NCBI GenBank assembly: GCA_902796985.1
Contig: CADBRC010000276.1
Coordinates: 1-7,764 of the forward strand
Length of the DNA: 7,764 nt
Direction: 5' to 3'
From: an uncultured Spirochaetaceae bacterium
GTDB taxonomy: Bacteria; Spirochaetota; Spirochaetia; Treponematales; Treponemataceae
Both the position numbers and the translations under genes were made by a program. A model generated the notes under the pieces. The model was not told the origin of the DNA. It was given only the letters and a program-made list of their open reading frames with translations, and made no database searches. Below are positions 5,509 through 7,764 of the stretch, piece by piece; the stretch's first letter is position 1; every line of letters begins with the position of its first letter.

Positions 5509-6255
5509 TTACCAGTTGTCCATCATGTCGTCCTCGTCCCTGTTCTGCATGTCGTACAGGTCAGTAACGGCCCTCAGATCATCAAGATACAGGAAGTAGG
5601 AACCCTGAGCCTCCATCGGGGCGCAGTCAATGCGGAATCCCAAGATGCGGAGACCAGGCTTGTCACCATGGTACACGCTCTGCTGGACGATTCCATGCTC
5701 TCCATCGGGCGTCGGGGGAATAGCGACCGTGATCTTCTTCCAACCGGAGAAGTCCAGTCCGCCCATCCACAGCTCGAAGTTGTTGCCGTTGTAGTCCTGA
5801 ACGAGGAGCCACAGCTGATGGCTCATGTTGCGTCCGCAAGCCCAGACGGAAACCGTCTTGGTGATTCCCTCAATCGGGATCGGGCGGGCAGCCTTCACGA
5901 AGAAGGAATTAACTCCGCGCTTGAAGAACTCCATCTTCACACCGAGGACGTGAGTATCCTGCATCTCCTGGTTGCCGGCATCGTTCAGCGGCTCCTTGGC
6001 ATCAGGGCTGCCCTCGAAGAGACGGCCGTTGATGATACCATAGTCAGGTGAAGCATGGACATTCCAGAAACCCTCGCGCTCAAAGCGATCGACGCTGACC
6101 TCACGGAGAGCCTCGCGGGTAGAATCGTTTCCGATTGAAGAAGCATCAGGATCGGAAATGCTGGTATTACCGTTAGAACCTGCCTGGGCCTGAGCGAAAA
6201 CAACCCCAGACGTCACAACGGCTGCTGCCAAAAAAGCAAAATAAATCTTTTTCAT
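5509..6255 (-). CDS. flaA: FlaA-family periplasmic flagellar sheath protein (distal copy)
   Basis: FlaA proteins are exported by Sec to the periplasm, where they coat or associate with the FlaB filament core of spirochaete flagella. The 248-residue precursor begins MKKIYFAFLAAAVVTSGVVFA, a clear signal peptide with likely cleavage after A21, A23 or A25. The mature part aligns by eye with the upstream gene: VDRFEREGFWNV (55-66), VLGVKMEF (103-110), IPIEGITKTVSVWACG (126-141), LVQDYNGN (151-158), FSGWKKITVAIP (169-180), LRILGFRI (202-209) and YFLYLDDLR (220-228). These look like strands of a beta-sandwich domain. The C-terminus is very acidic (NRDEDDMMDNW), unlike its neighbour. The start has only a weak ribosome site (AAGG 12 bases upstream), so it may depend on the gene before it, 39 nt away. 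Family membership is firm; which numbered FlaA it is cannot be settled. Confidence 0.85.
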   Translation of the reverse strand: MKKIYFAFLAAAVVTSGVVFAQAQAGSNGNTSISDPDASSIGNDSTREALREVSVDRFEREGFWNVHASPDYGIINGRLFEGSPDAKEPLNDAGNQEMQDTHVLGVKMEFFKRGVNSFFVKAARPIPIEGITKTVSVWACGRNMSHQLWLLVQDYNGNNFELWMGGLDFSGWKKITVAIPPTPDGEHGIVQQSVYHGDKPGLRILGFRIDCAPMEAQGSYFLYLDDLRAVTDLYDMQNRDEDDMMDNW

Positions 6256-6294
6256 CTCTAATTACCGCCTTATAATTTATGTCCTTCCGCAGGT

Positions 6295-7020
6295 TTACTG
6301 TCCGTCAGCAGTGTTGGGCTTTGCATCGCCGAAGTCGGCGGCACGCAGCATATATCCATCATAGATGTTGGACAGGGTGTTCGTCGTGTACTTGAGCTGG
6401 TCGAAGTAAATCACGTAGTTGTCAACAGCCTCGTTCGTGCCGGAGCGGACCCTGAAGCCGATGAAGGTCAGGTTCGGGCGGCCGTTGCGCAGACGAGAAT
6501 GCTGCTTGATGTAGCCGGGGACATTGATAACGATGTTCCTCCAGCCCTGGAAGAGCAGGCTTCCGCAGTCCAGGACGCGCACGACTCCGTCAGAATCGCG
6601 GACGAGGGCCTCGAGCGTATAGTTGTAGTTCGCGCCCCACACCCAGAAGTCAATCTGAGTGACCGTTCCCACGAAGGGAATCTCATGCAGCACACCGTTG
6701 GAATCCTTCGGGAAAACCTCGAACCAGTTGTCGCCCTTGCGATCGTAAGCAACCTTCACTCCGAGCACCTGAGCCTTCGGATCGCTGTCCTTGTGGTACG
6801 GTGTCAGGGAATTCGGCATCCCGTCAAATGACTTAATGATGGGGTAGCCTTCCGAAATGAAACGGCTGGCCTGGACATCCCATGTCCACCCCATATTATC
6901 CGGTGTATCGAAGTTATCGATAACGATTGTCTCTACGGCCCTCGTGTTTGGCTGAGCTACTGCTGGAAGGCAGAATGCAAACGCGACGAGGCTTCCCAAA
7001 ATGACTACGCCCTTTTTCAT
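6295..7020 (-). CDS. flaA: FlaA-family periplasmic flagellar sheath protein (proximal copy, FlaA2-like)
   Basis: This is the first gene of the flaA unit, encoding a 241-residue secreted sheath protein. MKKGVVILGSLVAFAFCLPAVA is a signal peptide, with cleavage predicted after A22; C17 is not in a good lipobox. The mature N-terminus TRAVETIVIDNFDTP (26-40) followed by MGWTWDVQASRFISEGYP (43-60), then VLGVKVAYDRKGDNWFEVFP (85-104), is typical of spirochaete FlaA proteins. Later blocks IDFWVWGANYNYTLEALV (123-140), FQGWRNIVINVPGY (157-170), LTFIGFRV (184-191) and YVIYFDQLK (202-210) match the distal copy. The ATG at 7020 has AAGGAG six bases upstream, located in the loop of a small hairpin. A perfect sigma70-type promoter lies about 130 nt upstream, and a 37-codon frame fills the leader. 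I favour FlaA2-like over FlaA1 from its short length, with moderate certainty. Confidence 0.88.
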   Translation of the reverse strand: MKKGVVILGSLVAFAFCLPAVAQPNTRAVETIVIDNFDTPDNMGWTWDVQASRFISEGYPIIKSFDGMPNSLTPYHKDSDPKAQVLGVKVAYDRKGDNWFEVFPKDSNGVLHEIPFVGTVTQIDFWVWGANYNYTLEALVRDSDGVVRVLDCGSLLFQGWRNIVINVPGYIKQHSRLRNGRPNLTFIGFRVRSGTNEAVDNYVIYFDQLKYTTNTLSNIYDGYMLRAADFGDAKPNTADGQ

Positions 7021-7035
7021 TCAAATCTCCTTGAA
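7020..7035 (-). promoter_or_regulatory. Small hairpin presenting the flaA Shine-Dalgarno
   Basis: UUCAA and UUGAA pair as a 5-bp stem around the 6-base loop GGAGAU, which is the Shine-Dalgarno core; the final stem base is the A of the flaA AUG. The sequence CAAGGA agrees with the CARGGA core of the CsrA consensus and is in a loop, as CsrA sites usually are. The stem is A/U-rich and weak alone. Pairing is seen; CsrA control is inferred from CsrA control of flagellin in Borrelia and Bacillus. Confidence 0.45.
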
Positions 7036-7036
7036 A

Positions 7037-7150
7037 TCACTGTTCCCCCGTTTTTAACTGGAAAACACCTTTGTTTGACTTATCGTCATGAAAGTCAAAT
7101 TTCCCCACCTTTTCCCCTTGCAGAAAAGCATCGGGATATATGACTATCAT
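7037..7150 (-). CDS. Small leader ORF (37 codons) upstream of flaA
   Basis: An ATG at 7150-7148 opens a 37-codon frame that ends with TGA at 7039-7037, 16 nt before the flaA ATG. The peptide begins MIVIYPDAFLQGEKVGKF and ends GVFQLKTGEQ; I recognise no family, signal peptide or membrane segment. The ATG lies 6 nt after a perfect TATAAT, so the predicted transcript begins on its A and the frame would be leaderless, with no Shine-Dalgarno. Its stop lies at the foot of the hairpin holding the flaA Shine-Dalgarno, so ribosomes finishing here could open or reach that site. A 37-codon frame can arise by chance, so expression is unproved. It may be a coupling or leader peptide, or nothing. Confidence 0.35.
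   Translation of the reverse strand: MIVIYPDAFLQGEKVGKFDFHDDKSNKGVFQLKTGEQ
7074..7099 (-). other. 8-bp inverted repeat in the flaA leader
   Basis: TTTGACTT and AAGTCAAA are perfect complements around 10 bases, within the leader and within the small ORF. It could form a hairpin in the leader RNA or be a DNA dyad. A shorter 6-bp dyad (CTTTTC/GAAAAG, 7109-7128) and a TATGA-CTA-TCATA dyad over the predicted start (7139-7151) lie nearby. Confidence 0.4.
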
Positions 7151-7156
7151 AAGGCT

Positions 7157-7185
7157 ATTATATTTCCATATTCATAGTTTGTCAA
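7157..7185 (-). promoter_or_regulatory. Perfect-consensus sigma70-type promoter of the flaA unit
   Basis: The minus strand reads TTGACA, exactly 17 bases, then TATAAT: 12 of 12 consensus positions with ideal spacing. The surrounding sequence is AT-rich, in contrast to the GC-rich genes. The predicted start is 7150. Such a strong promoter suits an abundant structural protein and is expected to be active without an activator, unless the nearby dyads bind a repressor. Confidence 0.9.
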
Positions 7186-7196
7186 ATGGTTTAGAG

Positions 7197-7217
7197 AAAC
7201 TTTAGCACGGAAAGTTT
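7197..7217. promoter_or_regulatory. 7+7 dyad upstream of the flaA promoter
   Basis: AAACTTT, a 7-base spacer and AAAGTTT form a perfect inverted repeat that ends 11 bases before the -35 hexamer, centred near -57. The position suits an activator or repressor site. No T-run follows on the minus strand, and the A/T-rich arms would make a weak RNA hairpin, so a DNA operator is the better reading. Confidence 0.4.
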
Positions 7218-7222
7218 ATTAT

Positions 7223-7273
7223 CAGGGGAGCTGCATCAGCCCCCTGCCGGTTTTCCGCAGGGGACATCAGGGG
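7223..7273 (-). terminator. G/C-rich alternative hairpins after azlD (possible terminator)
   Basis: On the plus strand CAGGGG occurs three times (7223-7228, 7258-7263, 7268-7273) around a single CCCCTG (7241-7246). In the azlD transcript these can form 7241-7263 (CCCCTGC/GCAGGGG with an inner CGG/CCG) or 7223-7246 (six pairs, then GCTG/CAGC), but not both. Neither is followed by a U-run, so this is not a canonical intrinsic terminator, yet it is the only strong structure between azlD and the flaA promoter. Confidence 0.4.
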
Positions 7274-7276
7274 CGT

Positions 7277-7762
7277 TTACATCAGCCGTGACAGGACCAT
7301 GTACAGGGCGGTGGAGCCGAATATCGTGAGCATGTAGTTCCCGGAAAAAATGTTCAGAAGCAGCGTGGCCCCTATCCCCGCGAGCTGGGGGATGCCGAAG
7401 GGAAAGACGAACGGGTCCGCATCCTTCAGGCTGTAGACAATCAGGATGGCGATGACCATCGACGGAATGTGCCGGGCGACGAACTGGACGACCGGCGGCG
7501 GGTCCCGGCGCGAGCAGAGGGCGAAGGGGAAAAGCCGCTCGCAGAATATCACCGCCCCGGAAACGACGGAAGCGATGACGGCAACGGCCATGCCTGAGTT
7601 CCCCGTATGCGGGGCGCTCACCTTCCCTCCCCCGCACAGCTGCATGACGACCAGCAGGGCTGCGACGGCGAGGCTTGCGGCGACGAAAAAAACAAAGGCA
7701 GCCAGCCGCCCCGCACCTCCCGAAGCGAAGTCCCGTCCCCGCGCGAGGAGGATGGCGTTCAC
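7277..7762 (-). CDS. azlD: AzlD-like branched-chain amino-acid exporter subunit (start uncertain)
   Basis: AzlD is the small membrane partner of AzlC, together exporting branched-chain amino acids. Residues 57-161 fit it: helix VAVIASVVSGAVIFCERLFP (60-79), a basic loop with a CSRRDPPP stretch, then VVQFVARHIPSMVIAILIVY (91-110), PFGIPQLAGIGATLL (121-135) and MLTIFGSTALYMVLSRL. The order of an N-terminal helix, a loop after FPFAL, and a middle segment HIPSMVIAILIVYSL is typical. From the GTG at 7762 the frame is 161 codons, with an extra membrane helix at 20-42, longer than the usual 100-115. Two shorter starts exist: GTG at 7621 (114 codons, GGAGGGAAG before it) and ATG at 7591 (104 codons). 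A TGA overlaps the GTG at 7762 as GTGA, so an upstream gene such as azlC could end there. It is unrelated to motility and marks the edge of the flagellar region. Confidence 0.65.
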   Translation of the reverse strand: MNAILLARGRDFASGGAGRLAAFVFFVAASLAVAALLVVMQLCGGGKVSAPHTGNSGMAVAVIASVVSGAVIFCERLFPFALCSRRDPPPVVQFVARHIPSMVIAILIVYSLKDADPFVFPFGIPQLAGIGATLLLNIFSGNYMLTIFGSTALYMVLSRLM

Positions 7763-7764
7763 CC

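Noticed and set aside
7082..7089. GACGATAA-like sigma28 -10 element in the flaA leader
   Set aside because: The box is close to consensus but no TAAA-type -35 occurs at 11-base spacing, and it lies inside the small leader frame.
7178..7204. A sigma28 promoter for flaA, from an exact TAAAGTTT at 7197-7204
   Set aside because: At the required 11-base spacing the -10 position reads TTGACAAA, matching only 2 of 8 bases; that sequence is the -35 of the perfect sigma70 promoter.
7236..7637. A 133-codon minus-strand frame overlapping azlD
   Set aside because: It is Arg/His/Pro/Gly-rich and out of frame with the membrane protein, which has clear hydrophobic helices. It is a shadow.
1..7764. CRISPR array, insertion sequence, tRNA, rRNA, attachment site or phage-like genes
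   Set aside because: No regularly spaced repeats, transposase or integrase frames, or tRNA-like cloverleaf were seen; nearly all sequence is explained by flagellar, flaA and azlD genes.

Overview
The window reads as a spirochaete chromosome segment, most likely Treponema or a close relative. Two features point there: tandem genes for FlaA-family periplasmic flagellar sheath proteins, a protein family characteristic of spirochaetes, and the gene order flgB-flgC-fliE-fliF-fliG-fliH-fliI, which is the order known from Treponema. All genes lie on the minus strand, so transcription runs from high to low coordinates. The species cannot be fixed from the sequence.

Layout in transcription order. (1) 7762-7277: the end of an AzlD-like branched-chain amino-acid exporter gene, followed by a G/C-rich hairpin zone (7223-7273). 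(2) 7217-7150: a perfect sigma70-type promoter with a 7+7 dyad just upstream. (3) 7150-7021: a leader of about 130 nt that is nearly filled by a 37-codon open frame whose ATG sits at the predicted transcription start. The leader ends in a small hairpin that presents the next gene's Shine-Dalgarno sequence. (4) 7020-6295 and 6255-5509: two secreted paralogous FlaA-family proteins. (5) 5493-5441: a bulged hairpin and then a strong intrinsic terminator. (6) 5427-5401: a sigma28-type promoter whose predicted start falls on the ATG of flgB. (7) 5393 to 1: flgB, flgC, fliE, a 127-nt gap with a candidate second promoter and a structured ribosome-binding region, then fliF, fliG, fliH and the first 52 codons of fliI, cut by the window edge.

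The flagellar genes build the base of the periplasmic flagellum from the inside: FliF makes the MS ring, FliE joins it to the rod, FlgB and FlgC are proximal-rod subunits, FliG is the torque-bearing switch protein, and FliH with FliI energises export of rod, hook and filament subunits. The FlaA proteins go through the Sec route to the periplasm and coat the filament. Placing sheath genes next to the basal-body operon, under different promoter types, suggests that the two units are controlled separately.

I see no mobile element, CRISPR array, tRNA or rRNA. The genes are familiar. The less familiar content is in the control regions: two apparent leaderless starts, a leader-filling small ORF, and two ribosome-binding sites displayed in hairpin loops with GGA motifs, which raises the possibility of CsrA control. 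These are predictions read by eye, with no folding calculation or database search.
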